Source: Bettongia penicillata ogilbyi
Taxonomy: Eukaryota > Chordata > Mammalia > Diprotodontia > Potoroidae
Direction of reading: 5' to 3'
Assembly: GCA_023548195.1 (NCBI GenBank)
Contig: JAJHZJ010000311.1
Span: forward strand, 2,805,836 to 2,869,835
Length of the DNA: 64,000 nt
Part shown: positions 52,750-62,864 of the stretch, piece after piece
Position numbering within the stretch: position 1 is the first letter of the stretch
Layout: each line of letters begins with the position of its first letter
The notes under the pieces: model-generated
Databases searched by the model: none
Seen by the model: only the letters and a program-made list of their open reading frames with translations
What the model was told of the DNA's origin: nothing
Position numbers and translations under genes: made by a program

Positions 52750-53663
52750 GAGTGTTATAATGTTTTGAAGTATGGAGGACAACAGATGAGGGAAGGGAGC
52801 TTGTAAAAGATCATTTCAAACTTCTTGGTAAAGTCAAAAGCAGGTCATATGCTAAATTGGCTAGGAGAAGATTTGAAACAACCATCATGGGAACTGATAG
52901 AGTATCAATAAATATTTTGCTATTCAGCAGTGAAGGCACAATTCAGATCAGAGAACATGAATTTGTAGTGGACTTAGTTCAGTCTCAGCAGCACTTGGAG
53001 GCTGGGGAATAGGAGAAGAGAAGGCAGCTGGTGGGGATAACTCAGTGTTGAGAATTAGTAGGGCATGGACAAAAGTTGAAGGGAGTAGTGGGTGAGGGGT
53101 GAGGAGCACTGTGTCTCTATGGACATATTAACAATAGGGTCAAGACTTCAGAAAGAGCAAAGTGAGACCAGAGCATGCTGCAATGAGAGAACTGGATGAA
53201 ATGGGGGAATTGGAGGTTGTGAGGAGGATGAGGAGCTGCTACAGAAGTTACAAGGCAGTGAGAGACGTGGGGAGAGAGATGATAATGATGAGACAGCAAT
53301 TTTCAGAGTTGGGGCTGTTGGAAATGAAACAATTTCAAGTGAAGATGAGGTATAACGTGTGACCACTCCTGTTGGTGTCATGTTGGAGATGAAGGTTATA
53401 CGTTCTAAGGAATTTGAATAACCAGGAGGACAGGGTTTTAGAAACTCAACAACATGAATATTAAGGTCACCAACAACAGCTATAGGGTTCTGAGCAGAGG
53501 GAAACGTTTGAGCTTGGTGCTCAAGTCATAGAAAAAGGTATATTAATCTGAAAACCAATATATGGAAAGTGTATGAAGAGGGAGATATAACTGCAGGGTG
53601 GTGGTGCTGGTTGAACTTCAAAAGAGGAGAAGCTGCTAACAATAGCAGAGCAAGGGTCAGCTA
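52750..53663 (-). repeat. Ancient long interspersed repeat (unnamed), left of SINE
   Basis: GAAGATGAGGTATAACGTGTGACC, ATGAATATTAAGGTCACCAACAAC and GAGCTTGGTGCTCAAGTCATAG recall a widely seen old repeat of marsupials. It seems to resume after the SINE at 53910. Strand is uncertain. Confidence 0.4.
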
Positions 53664-53909
53664 GGAGCATCAAGATAGTACAGTGGATAGAGCTCTGGGC
53701 CTGAAGTCAGGAAAATCCTTTTTCCTGAGTTCAAATCCAGCCTCAGATACTTACTAGCTAAGTACCCCTAGGCAAGTCACTTAAACCCTGTTTGCTTCAG
53801 TTTCCTCATCTGTAAAATGAACTGGAGAAGGAAAGGCAAACCACTCCAATATATTTGCCATGAAAACCCCAAGTGGGGTCATGAAGAGTTGGACACTACT
53901 GAACAGCAA
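53664..53909 (+). repeat. tRNA-derived SINE, full length
   Basis: GATAGTACAGTGGATAGAGC, GAGTTCAAATCCAGCC box, CTAGGCAAGTCACTTAAACC and end GAGTTGGACACTACTGAACAGC. Confidence 0.92.
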
Positions 53910-54560
53910 TAAGAGTCTAAATTTGACAGCTGAGAACAAGGAATGTTCTGACTGTTCCTGGTACTGTGTATCTGGGTCCACAAGAAAAGAAGTGGGCAAT
54001 GTGGTTAAAGATGAAAAAGGTTTTGGTCTCTACCAAGGAAAGCTTGGTTTTGCTTAGTGCCAAAAGGTGGAAAGAGTGCACTTGAAAAAGATCTATGATA
54101 AACAAGAATTTGTTAATGATAGAGGGTGAAATAAAAGGCATAGGACAAAGAAAGTTAGGGACTGGGGGTGAAAAGGTGATAAGGATGAGAGTAGGGGTAG
54201 AGACAGTGGGGAAAGGGATTTTTGCTTCTTCAGGTGGCAGTTCTGAATGACAGGGATTAGAGGGAGCTGGATTTGCTAGCCATGGTACTGGGAGAATGTA
54301 AGCTGGTAGAAGCTTGTAGGATAAATTGTTTTCAAGATCTTCAGTAGGAGTTACCAGGAGACATTTACGTACACAATTTCAAAGAACAGGCACTGCCTGG
54401 GGTCCCAACCTTCAGGACATGATCTCATTTATGCCTTTTATGAATGGAGAGAGAAAAGGTATCACAATAGTTCTTAGCTGTCAGCATCCTTGCCCTCCCT
54501 AGGAGGGAACAAACTTAATCCCTGAAAAATCAAGCAGTTCGCTCAAGATCACTCAGTATG
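53910..54560. other. No gene seen; likely continuation of the ancient repeat
   Basis: Purine-rich text such as GAGCTGGATTTGC and AGGTGGAAAGAGTGC. No exon. Confidence 0.35.
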
Positions 54561-54568
54561 TGGCTATT

Positions 54569-54770
54569 ATTCAGTTGTTTTTCAGTCACATCCAACTCTC
54601 TGTGACCCCATTTGGGGTTTTCTTGGCAAAGATACTGGAGTGGTTCTCCATTTCTTTCTCCAGCTCATTTTTATAGGTGAGGAAACTGAGGCAAACAGGG
54701 TTAAGTGACTTGCCCAGGGTCACACAGCTAGTAATACGTGAGGCCAGATTTGAACTCACGTAGATGAGTT
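54569..54770 (-). repeat. tRNA-derived SINE, antisense, 5' truncated
   Basis: ATTCAGTTGTTTTTCAGTC, CTCTGTGACCCCATTTGG, AGGTGAGGAAACTGAGGC, CAGGGTCACACAGCTAG; the tRNA-like head is missing past GAACTCACG. Confidence 0.9.
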
Positions 54771-54949
54771 GCCTTTCCCTTCTATCTGAAAGCAAAGCAA
54801 GTTTGGACCACAATTTCCCTCTCTCCTCACTTCCTATGACCCAGTAGGCTAGAAGAAAGTTTGGGGTAAATGAGCACAGGGGACATAGGACTGGGAAAGC
54901 ACAAGATATGAACCACGTAGAATTGAGACTTTGCCCTACTGGGAGAAAG

Positions 54950-55105
54950 GAATGAAGGATTAAAGGCAGAAAACCTTTTTTCAAATCTTGGCTGTATCAC
55001 AATGGCCTGGGCTGGCTCACTTGAGCCTCTCTGGGTCTCTCCATAAAATGAAGGGATTGGGTGAGACTGCCGGGCTCTAAATCTGTGATCAGTTGTGTCC
55101 GAGAA
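54950..55105 (+). repeat. MIR SINE remnant
   Basis: TTCAAATCTTGGCTGTATC, CTTGAGCCTCTCTGGG, CCATAAAATGAAGGG and GGGCTCTAAATCTGTGATC. Confidence 0.75.
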
Positions 55106-55289
55106 GCTCCACAGGCAGAGGAAGGCAAATCCTGCTCTGCGGGCAAATTCAATTCTTCTCTGACCTCTTCTCTTTTCTGTTGCTCCTCATTTTGTGTGAT
55201 AGTGGTGGGGAGGTGGGATGTGGGTTATTAAAGCAATTGATAACTTCAAAACACTTATTTGGAGCTGCAGACTCACAGCACTAGAGCTG

Positions 55290-55450
55290 AAAACCAACCA
55301 TCCTAGTTACAGGATCAGAGATTTAGAGATGAAACATTGGAGTCCAACCCTTCATTTTACAGATGAAGAATGGGATTGCCTAAAGTCTCACTGACAGTAA
55401 CAGAATCAAGATTTGAATACAGAACTGCTGATTCTCCCTCTCTCCTCTTC
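55290..55450 (-). repeat. MIR SINE remnant
   Basis: CAGAGATTTAGAGATGAAAC, TTTTACAGATGAAGAATGGG and AGATTTGAATACAGAACTGC. Confidence 0.7.
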
Positions 55451-55514
55451 CCCAGCACCATCTGCAGAGTCAGAAGTGAAGTGATTACCTTAGTAAGTAC
55501 ATAGCTCTTTTAGA

Positions 55515-55745
55515 CTCTGTCTCATCTTTTGTTTCTTTGTCTCTGCCTCTCCATCTCTCTATTTTTCTTTACGACTCTGTTTTGCGTTCCCCTCCTCCCC
55601 TTCTCCTCTTCTCCCTCCCCCTTCTCTTTCTTCTCTCCTCCTCCTCTTTCTCTTCTTCCTCCTTTTTTCTCCTCTCCTTGTGTCTCTGTCTCTCTCCCTC
55701 TCTCCCCCTTCCCCTTGGCCCCATTCTTTTTCTCCCCACTCGCTT
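55515..55745. repeat. Polypyrimidine/polypurine tract
   Basis: Nearly continuous C/T on the + strand (CTCCTCCCC, CTTCTCTTTC and similar units) for about 200 bp. It gives Glu/Arg-rich chance ORFs on the minus strand. It lies about 230 bp left of the CpG island. Confidence 0.9.
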
Positions 55746-55974
55746 CCTCCACATCCTACATTCTTGCTGGATTCACCCTCACTGTTGGTGACCCAGGACA
55801 ACTAATACTTCATTCAATAATTCACAAAATGGAGAGTAAAGAGCTGACTACCAATCGCTGGGGCTGCCTGGGAGATTTTGCTATTGTTTAAAGACCCTAC
55901 TCCCAGATTCTAGGACTCAGTTTCCTTCCAGAGATGATCTCATCCCCTCCCACCCACATTGCTCTGTCCGAGTA

Positions 55975-56590
55975 AGAGAAAGGAGGGGACCTGCGCTCCC
56001 AGCTTGTCGATTGCGCCGCTCAGCATTCTGTCCTGCTCGTCCTCTGATGCTATCTGGAGTTAATTAGCTGTTTCTTTCGGCCAATTCATTATGTTCCCTT
56101 TGAACTAGCTGTCCCTTTCCTGTGTAATGCTGCCCTGGAATTTGTTTGAATGTCTGCCGCCGGCAGAATGTGTTCGTGGGCCCCATTCGGAGGCGAGCGA
56201 GCTCCGTGGTTTACAAACCCTCGGCTGCCACGTTTTCTGCTGCCTCTCCTCCGTCATCTCTCCTCCAGCGCGGGGATGGATCACCACCTCCTCCCGCGCC
56301 TCGGTCCCCAGAGGCCTGGCGGTGCTGGGCCTCTCTTCCAAGGTGCTAAATCAGCCCGGTCCCGCCCCCATTGGCGTGCGGCGGCTGCCTCATCCCGCTA
56401 TCTCTAGCATCTGCGCCTCCCTCGTGTACGTTCCATCAGCGTGCAGAGCCTCTGCAGCAAATCCTCCGTCTCCGGATTGAGTCCTTCCCGAGCCTCCATT
56501 CAATCATTCCTTCGGCTCCCCGGCTTAGCCCGGCTCCCTGCTTCTCGGTTAGCTCGGCCACCCCAGGCGCCCTGCCCTGACCCTGTCATC
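55975..56590. promoter_or_regulatory. CpG island, candidate promoter or conserved regulatory region
   Basis: About 40 CpGs counted by eye in about 610 bp, against one or none per 60-base line elsewhere. No repeat is visible in it. It includes CCCGCCCC (56361-56368, GC box) directly followed by ATTGG (56370-56374, inverted CCAAT), and GGAGTTAATTAGCTG and CGGCCAATTCATTATG at the left edge. ORFs are open on both strands (117 codons +, 78 codons -) because GC-rich DNA has few stops. I recognise no protein in them. Whether it drives a gene, and in which direction, cannot be told here. Confidence 0.6.
56361..56374. promoter_or_regulatory. GC box plus inverted CCAAT box
   Basis: CCCGCCCC and ATTGG are separated by one base inside the CpG island. 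Sp1-type and NF-Y-type sites often pair like this in TATA-less promoters. Confidence 0.4.
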
Positions 56591-56599
56591 TGCTCCATC

Positions 56600-56955
56600 A
56601 ATCCCTCCCGTATCCCAGGCACCCCAGACCAAAACCTCCCTGTTTTCCATCAGCCTTCTTGGTGTCCTTAATGAACATGCTCCTAGCTCGCCTTTTTCCT
56701 TTCTTCCTCGGTACCAGCACCCTTGATTGGATTTTCCCACCTGAGGCGTGCAAACCCCACTAATGGCTATATTCCCCCAAGTTCCATGCCCAGAGGGGGT
56801 GAAGTTGGGGGGCTGGGGTAAAGGACAGGAGTGCTCGTGGGTGCAGGGAGGGTATGTGGTGTTGTGTTGGGCTCGAATTACAGTGAATGGTGGGGGGAGA
56901 CAGACAGAGGAAGGCTTCTCCCTTGGGATCTTTTGATGATACTCTTGCTTCTCAC
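56600..56955. other. Repeat-free flank of the CpG island
   Basis: No repeat or exon recognised. A G-rich patch (GGGGGTGAAGTTGGGGGGCTGGGG) lies near 56796-56818. Confidence 0.4.
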
Positions 56956-56964
56956 AGAACTACA

Positions 56965-57105
56965 GACAGAGCTGTTTTAGAGCATCTAACTCATTCCCCT
57001 CATTGAACAACAAAGAGGAAACTGAGGCTGAGAGAAGCAGCTCACCTAATACTACAGAAAGTGCACGGGGCAGAGCTTGGGTTTGAACCCAGACTCTCTA
57101 ATCCA
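56965..57105 (-). repeat. MIR SINE remnant
   Basis: ACAACAAAGAGGAAACTGAGGC, GAGAAGCAGCTCACC and TTTGAACCCAGACTC. Confidence 0.75.
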
Positions 57106-57251
57106 AAAGCAGATGGGAGCCCCTCCCCAATGAGACCTTTACAAACTCCCACACTGGGAAGGCCCATGAGGGGGGCTGACCTCTCAGGCCTTGGGTAAAG
57201 TGAGAGCATACATGCTATACCATTTAAGAATATTCTCTACCACCAACTTCC

Positions 57252-57309
57252 ACAAGATGGCTGCTTTCCCCTCCCCTCCCATCTCAGGGATTCCTGTTAC
57301 CATAGCAAC
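57252..57309 (+). promoter_or_regulatory. YY1-like motif and RFX X-box
   Basis: CAAGATGGCTGC (57252-57263) matches the YY1 core (AANATGGC). GTTACCATAGCAAC (57296-57309) matches the X-box GTTRCCATGGYAAC at 13 of 14 positions. The two sites are 33 bp apart in repeat-free DNA about 0.7 kb right of the CpG island. Confidence 0.4.
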
Positions 57310-57319
57310 AATGTGACAC

Positions 57320-57675
57320 CCACCCGAAGGATGATGAGAAACAGGAAGACAGGGCTGAGAGGAAAGCCCTGCCGTTGTGACAATCTCTATGTGTCTATAA
57401 CCTGGGGAGAGAAGGAGTCAAAAGGCTCCCATAGAGCTGAAGATTAGGGTAGAGTAGGGACAGCCACAGAAAACTGTATTAGGGCACTTCTCTCATTTGT
57501 CCCATGACCCATGGACCTTTGTATACTTTCTGGGGACCAGGGGAAAGGACAGGAGCATCTCAGTCCTTGAGTATTCTGCCTCTTGGCCTGTTATGAGGGA
57601 ATTTGCCTGGTCTGCTCTGTAGAGAGTATCAGAACATACAAATTAGAGAATTACTCTCTGAGGTAGAACTATTAT
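57320..57675. other. No gene seen
   Basis: Unique-looking sequence between the motif cluster and a family A copy. Confidence 0.35.
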
Positions 57676-57679
57676 TGGT

Positions 57680-57970
57680 GCAATTCCACAATCTTTTATT
57701 AAGTACCAAATATCATGCTAGGAACTAAAACAAAAAGTCCCTGTTCTCAAAGTGTCTACATACTAGCAGGAGGAACTAGGTCTACCAGGTTCAGGAATCC
57801 ATCCCTTACAGAGGCTCTGAGGTATCTTTTTTAGGAGGGCAGAAGGCAATCTCCTTAGGCACAATCTCCCTGGACCTCAGTTTCCCCATTGGTAAAAATG
57901 AAAGGATTGGATTAGTTGGGCTATGATTGCCACAATGCTGTCATGCTCAGAAGTCATCTTCCCATCATGG
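57680..57970 (+). repeat. Family A fragment followed by sense MIR
   Basis: 57685-57785: TTATTAAGTACCAAATATCATGC, CTCAAAGTGTCTACATACTAGC. 57860-57960: CCTCAGTTTCCCCATTGG, AAATGAAAGGATTGGATTAG. Confidence 0.6.
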
Positions 57971-58239
57971 TTCTTTAAAGGACATTTTAACTCTCTGATT
58001 CCCTTTTGAACATATATTTCTATTTTTTTCTTCTACCGTATCTTAAGGTAAAGAAGTTGACACACAGCTGTGTGTAACACGACTCACCTATTTATCCTAA
58101 AAAGGCCCTTTTTCAGCTTTCCCTGTTTCAGTTCTTGTATTGTGTGTTACCTTATCATTAGGCAGAGAGAAATATTGTAGTGAGGCAGAGAATGGAAGAA
58201 TGAAGATAGGAAATTGACAGACCTGTTTGGGGAAATTGC

Positions 58240-58510
58240 AGGAAATGAATGAATGAAAAGGTATTTATTGAAATGCCAGGTACAAGGTAGTCCCTACCCT
58301 CAAGGAACTTACGTTCTGACAGACAATGACAATGCCTATAAGGGAATGGTTGTTAGGGAAGGGTTTGGTTTGAGGAGTCACAGAAATGTCCAATGAAGTT
58401 GTAAGTAAGAGCCTTTGTACAGAGGTAGTGAGAAATAAGGCTAGAAGTGTGGATTAGAGGATGATTAAGGAGGGCCTTGAACCTTAGGGTAAAGAGTCTG
58501 GATTTCAAGT
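58240..58510 (+). repeat. Family A repeat
   Basis: AATGAATGAAAAGGTATTTATTG, CTCAAGGAACTTACGTTCTGAC and GGGCCTTGAACCTTAGGG-AAAGAGTCTGGATTT. Confidence 0.6.
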
Positions 58511-58514
58511 GGGC

Positions 58515-59275
58515 AATGGGAAATGTGCCAACCTCCTGGTCCTTTCTACTTGCCTCTTTATACTACCCCTCCCCTTTTACTACTATTACCATCTCCTGAA
58601 TTTGTTTTTTGGGACTGGGATCCATACTATAGTGCCCCACATGACTTTGCACCCCTTGGACAACAAGTCACATTTTGGACCCTTTTCTCATCACAAAGAG
58701 CTGGAGCTAAAGGTAGCCAAGGTATTCCAGTGCCCAAGTTGAACACACTGGTGAACAATGAGGGAAACTTTAAAAAAATTAATCAATGCACGTATTTTTA
58801 ATGCATGCAATTTTCCTTCTACATAGCATGCAGGTATTTATTTGGAGATAAGTCAAGTGGCATGCTTTAGTTATGGTGAAGGCTCAGATTTTCCTGGGAT
58901 AGCAACACCAGAGGGGGCATTTCCAAACCTTGCTGGGGGTTCACAAATGACTCGTCTGGTTTTGGACTCAAACACATTTCATCAGACTGTATCTGACCTG
59001 TGCTCCGTTGCTCTTCTGAGCAAGAATGTGCTTTGCTTTCAAGGTGACAAGAAGATAGTTTGCAAAATTAATCCTTACCTAGGTATTAGTGGGTACAAAT
59101 ATTTTAATAAAAAAAGGCTAGGCATCCCTTCCCTGTCTCTTCCCTCCTTCCTTCCTCTCTGGTTAACATTTTGACAGGGCTTATTTGGAGACAATGCCTT
59201 AACCCAAAGGGGTTACTCTGTGATTTCAGGTGCCATGACAGTCCCCTAAGGAAATAATTTGGGGTAGGCTGGCAC
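58515..59275. other. No gene seen
   Basis: Mixed unique DNA. The 110-codon + ORF at 58842-59174 has no splice support or recognised domain. TATTAGTGGGTACAAATATTTTAATAAAAAAAGG near 59085 is AT-rich. Confidence 0.4.
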
Positions 59276-59279
59276 CTGT

Positions 59280-59935
59280 CAAATCATACCACATCATCTC
59301 TTTGATCATGCATTCTGACTCTTCCCTCTCCAATTCATCCTTCACACAGCTGCCTAAATAATTTTCCTAATTCACAGGTTTGACTGTTCAATAGGACTTC
59401 CATTTCCCAGGTCAAAAACCTTCAGTGGCTCCCATTGCTTTAAAATAAGATCCAGATTCCTTAATCTGGCATTCAAGAATCTTGCCCCATTAGAATCTTG
59501 CCCCCACCTACCTCATCAGTGTTGCGTTCTTCTGCTTTACTCCATATGCCTTTTGCTCCTAGCACATTGGGTTATTCACTGTCTTAGAACATAATGACTT
59601 TCCCTCACTGAGCTCCAAAGTGTCCTTATCTTTAAATAAAGGAATTGGATGATCCCCAAGGTTCCTCCTAGTTCTAAATCTATGAATCTATGACCCCATC
59701 ACACCCTGTGCTGTCCTTCCTCAAGGCACTTGTTCATGATCTTGTCCTCAATGGGATTGTGGTCCCTTCCTTTCTTCCCCTATCGAATTCTTATCCATCC
59801 TTCAAATCCCAGTTCAAATCCCATCTCTTCTATGCAGCTTCCCTGAGCACCTCAGTCTACTGGGATAGCAGCCTCCTCTGAACCCAGATTATTATCCTTT
59901 CTTTGATAAATTTGGCCCTTAACAGACACTACCAT
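59280..59935 (+). repeat. L2 LINE 3' part, interrupted by a MIR
   Basis: CACAGCTGCCTAAATAATTTTCC, CCTTCAGTGGCTCCCATTGC, AATAAGATCCAGATTCC, CATTCAAGAATCTTGCCCC, then after the MIR CAAGGCACTTGTTCATGATC, CCCAGTTCAAATCCC and TTCCCTGAGCACC. The L2 order is kept. Confidence 0.85.
59570..59690 (+). repeat. MIR SINE 3' part nested in L2
   Basis: GAGCTCCAAAGTGTCCTTATC, AATAAAGGAATTGGATGATCCCC and CTAGTTCTAAATCTATGAATC. Confidence 0.7.
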
Positions 59936-59954
59936 GTCTCTATAGTTACGTTTT

Positions 59955-60130
59955 CAAGTGTTCAAAGGGAAGAGTGTTGGATTTGAGATCAGAACATCCG
60001 AGTTCAAATCTTAGATCTGTCACTTACTTGGACAAGTCATTTAACTTTGCTTGTCCTCAATTGCCCTATCTGTAAATTGACCTCTAAAGTCCATTCTGCT
60101 TCTTAACACAGGACTCTAGATGACAAGGTC
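59955..60130 (+). repeat. MIR SINE
   Basis: TTTGAGATCAGAACATCCGAG, TTCAAATCTTAGATCTGTC, GGACAAGTCATTTAAC and CTATCTGTAAATTGACC. Confidence 0.8.
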
Positions 60131-60475
60131 CTTGAGAGGAAGGATTTCACCATAAACTTTGTCTCTCCCACAGATTCATCCCACTCACTGTCCAATATGA
60201 TGCTGTGTTCCTAATAGAGAGATACTCAAAGACTAACCACATGTAGGGAAAGTCTATTCCATCTAGGGGTTGACCTGAGGAAAAGTCTAATATTTTATGA
60301 GACTAAGAGGGTTGCTGAGTTTCTAGGTTAAAAGAAATCCCAGTCTGTGCAGTGGAGAGTATTTCATGTCTCCACTATCGCATCTATGAGAGGATAGATG
60401 CTCTTCTCACAATCAGCCAGGGAAGATGTTGGTTCCTAGATACAACTACTGTCCAGACATGACCACCTAGCATAC
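60130..60475. other. No gene seen
   Basis: Unique-looking. No exon or repeat assigned. Confidence 0.35.
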
Positions 60476-60479
60476 AAGA

Positions 60480-60725
60480 CCAGTTGCCCTGCCTCTCTCC
60501 CCAGAGTAATAAACAGAGTCATTACCTGGTGCCTTTCCCAGCCTCCAGTGCTGGCAGGTTATTTATATGCAAATGTGCCTGTCTGAGGTAGCAGTGGCTC
60601 ATAAACACGATAACAGGCTTCTGTGGAGGCCTGAACGTGACTGAGGATGGGGAGAAGCCCTCCTGCTTTGGCTGGGAGAGCTAATATGGGATTAGCCACA
60701 AACAATTAGATTGTATCAAACCTAA
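60480..60725. promoter_or_regulatory. Repeat-free block with octamer, candidate enhancer
   Basis: Contains a perfect octamer ATGCAAAT (60567-60574) next to TTATTTAT, a CATAAACACGATAAC forkhead-like site, GAGCTAATATGGGATTAGCC and ACAAACAATTAGATTG (SOX and homeodomain cores). No repeat within about 245 bp. Confidence 0.3.
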
Positions 60726-60729
60726 AAGG

Positions 60730-61080
60730 ATGCAGGGACTTACTGCTGGAGATGGTTAAAAGGGGATCAGGCTAAGGGAGAGGGAGGGGGTTTCAGAGGC
60801 AGGGTACACCCAGAGAAAGTGCTGACTAGAATTGAGGGCTCAGGCCATGACTGCTGGAACACTGAAAAGTTCACAAACAGCTTCCTTTATTAGCCAATGT
60901 GTATATGTCCTGTGGACCCTTTGGATGGATGGGTGGTAGTTGGGTGGCAGTGTTGGCAACCCGGGACAGGGAGACGGCAGAGGAGAATCCTTCAAGACAG
61001 GAAACAGAGAACTGTGTAGCTAACTTTGGAGAAAGACTGAGAAGGAGAGCTGAGATTTTAGTTGAGTGGCCAGGGTGATT
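60730..61080. other. No gene seen
   Basis: Purine-rich unique DNA. No exon or repeat recognised. Confidence 0.35.
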
Positions 61081-61084
61081 TGAC

Positions 61085-61430
61085 AGTAAAGAAATGAGCC
61101 TAGAGTCAGAAGCTTTGAGTTCAAATTTTGGTGCTACTGTTTACTACCCATGTGATCTGAGACAAGTCTTTCTGGTTTCATTTTTCTCAGTTGTGCAGTG
61201 AAGGGCTTGTATTACTTGTTTTTAAGGCTCTTTCCAATCCTAAATCTCTCTATCATCATATGGCTTCCAGTAAAATATAACTTCTGGGCCTTTTCCCTTA
61301 GAGCTTCCCTGTTTTGCCACCTGAAGTCATAACTTCTCTGGGCCTCACTTCCTCGTATTTAAATTGAGAGGGTTGAAGTAGATGATGCCTAAGGCCCCTT
61401 CCACGCATAAATCGGTGACTCTACTATCTT
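61085..61430 (+). repeat. Two sense MIR SINE remnants
   Basis: First (61090-61260): AGCTTTGAGTTCAAATTTTGG, CATGTGATCTGAGACAAGTC. Second (61300-61430): CTCTGGGCCTCACTTCCTC, TGAGAGGGTTGAAGTAGATG. Confidence 0.75.
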
Positions 61431-61639
61431 AAGTATCTACTGCGTCCTTAGGGCACCACCGGGGGAATATTTCTCTTGGAGGCTCAACTCAACTCAACTC
61501 CTAAAGGAACTATTCCTTGTTAAACTGACTCAAAGGATTTTCTCTCTTCTCAGAATTCCCTAGAACACTTTTCTTCTCTCACCTTATCATATGCTCTATT
61601 AAGTACAATTATTTGGGTAAGTATTGAATCCCCCCATTC

Positions 61640-61860
61640 AATCAATCAATGACTTAATCAGCAGGACTTTATGAAGCACCTATCAGCCAATTACTATACT
61701 ATGTGTAGATGTCAAGATAAAAAAGAAATTGCCTGTCTTCAAGGGACTTACATTCTATCTGGGAAGACAGCATGTAAACATGTAAGTGTACATATGTGTG
61801 TATATGTATATATGTATAGAGGGCTATGAATATGTATGTGTATCAGTACATGTAGGTATA
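61640..61860 (+). repeat. Family A repeat ending in a TG/TA microsatellite
   Basis: ATCAATCAATGACTTAATC, CTTCAAGGGACTTACATTC, GGAAGACAGCATGTAAAC, then TGTGTGTATATGTATATATG. A SINE sits right after it. Confidence 0.6.
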
Positions 61861-61866
61861 TTGCTA

Positions 61867-62121
61867 TGGGCAGATAGGTGGCTCAGTGGTTAGACTGCTG
61901 GACCTGGAGTCAGGAAGACCCATCTTCCTGAATTCAAATCTGGCTTCAGACACTTACTAGCTTTACAACTCTGGGCAAGTCACTTAATCCTTTCTACCTC
62001 AGTTTCCTCATCTGTAAAATGAGCTGGAGAAAGAAATGGCCAACCTTTCTAGTATCTCTGCCAAGAAAATCCCAAACAGGGTCAAGAAGAGTTAAACACA
62101 ACTGAAATGACTAAAAACCAA
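61867..62121 (+). repeat. tRNA-derived SINE, full length
   Basis: GGGCAGATAGGTGGCTCAGTGG, GAATTCAAATCTGGC box, CTGGGCAAGTCACTTAATCC and end GAGTTAAACACAACTGAAATGAC. TG/TA-rich DNA lies on both sides (61785-61860 and 62125-62182). Confidence 0.93.
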
Positions 62122-62194
62122 CAGGCATATGTGCATATTTTTACCTATGCACATATATACTGCTAATATGTGTGTGTGTGTCTGAGACTGGTTA

Positions 62195-62290
62195 TTTTTT
62201 TTCGGCTTTGTATCTGTAACACCTAGAAAAATGCCTTGTACAGAGTAAATGCTTGATGAATGTTTGCTAAATTGAATTAAATTAACAGTG
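62195..62290 (+). repeat. L2-type 3' end
   Basis: GGCTTTGTATCTGTAACACCTAG, ATGCCTTGTACAGAGTAAATGC and ATGAATGTTTGCTAAATTG. Confidence 0.7.
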
Positions 62291-62329
62291 AGCATATAAG
62301 ATAGTCTAAAAGAAGAAGGCAGAAAAAGA

Positions 62330-62600
62330 CACAGAATCAGAGATCTAAAGCTAAAGAAATTGGGGACTAGGGAGACTAAAGGACTTGTTCCAGGTCATGC
62401 AGATAATTAAAGGCATTTGTTACTTGGAAAAAGGTCTTCTGATTCAAAGTCTGCCATCTTCCAGTATACCAGGCTGCCAGTGAGTGATATGGGCCTGCTA
62501 TGAATTAATCAGTAAGAATTTATGAGGCACTTAGTAGGTGCTCAGCATGTGGCTGTACTTTTATTAGAGATTCCTGCCTGCAAAGAACTAATCATGGAGC
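62330..62600. repeat. Antisense MIR then family A scrap
   Basis: 62330-62470: AGAATCAGAGATCTAAAGC, GGACTTGTTCCAGGTCATGC. 62495-62590: TAATCAGTAAGAATTTATGAGGC-CTTAGTAGGTGC. Confidence 0.55.
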
Positions 62601-62639
62601 TGACCACTGGCTCTGCTTAGAGAAGGCCTTTTCTGAGAA

Positions 62640-62860
62640 GGCTTTGATCCCTGGCTTTGATTACTCCATCACACAGTTCTGTGTATCCTCACAGCTGTTG
62701 AGCTAAAACAATTTGTTCCACTCGTTTTGGCACTTAATTATACCCTGCCTCATTTCCTTGACTAATTATTTCTTCTGGTCAGTCATCTTCTTAGACTGGA
62801 AGATTCTGGAAGGCAGGGACTCTGACTTAAAGTGTATTGACCCCAATGGAGCCTGCTTCT
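62640..62860. other. AT-rich block merging into an L2 end
   Basis: TTGATTACTCCATCACACAG, GCACTTAATTATACC and GACTAATTATTTC give several TAATTA-type cores (62640-62775). 62785-62860 is an L2-like end (TTCTTAGACTGGAAGATTCTGG). Confidence 0.4.
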
Positions 62861-62864
62861 TCCC

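Noticed and set aside
55522..55891. Glu/Arg-rich minus ORFs and Ser/Leu/Pro-rich plus ORFs
   Set aside because: Produced by the polypyrimidine tract on both strands.
56105..56480. ORFs of 117 (+) and 78 (-) codons in the CpG island
   Set aside because: Both strands are open because CpG-rich DNA has few stops. No signal for translation or known domain.
60580..60600. TGAGGTAGCAG resembling let-7
   Set aside because: No complementary arm at hairpin distance, so no miRNA precursor can be drawn.
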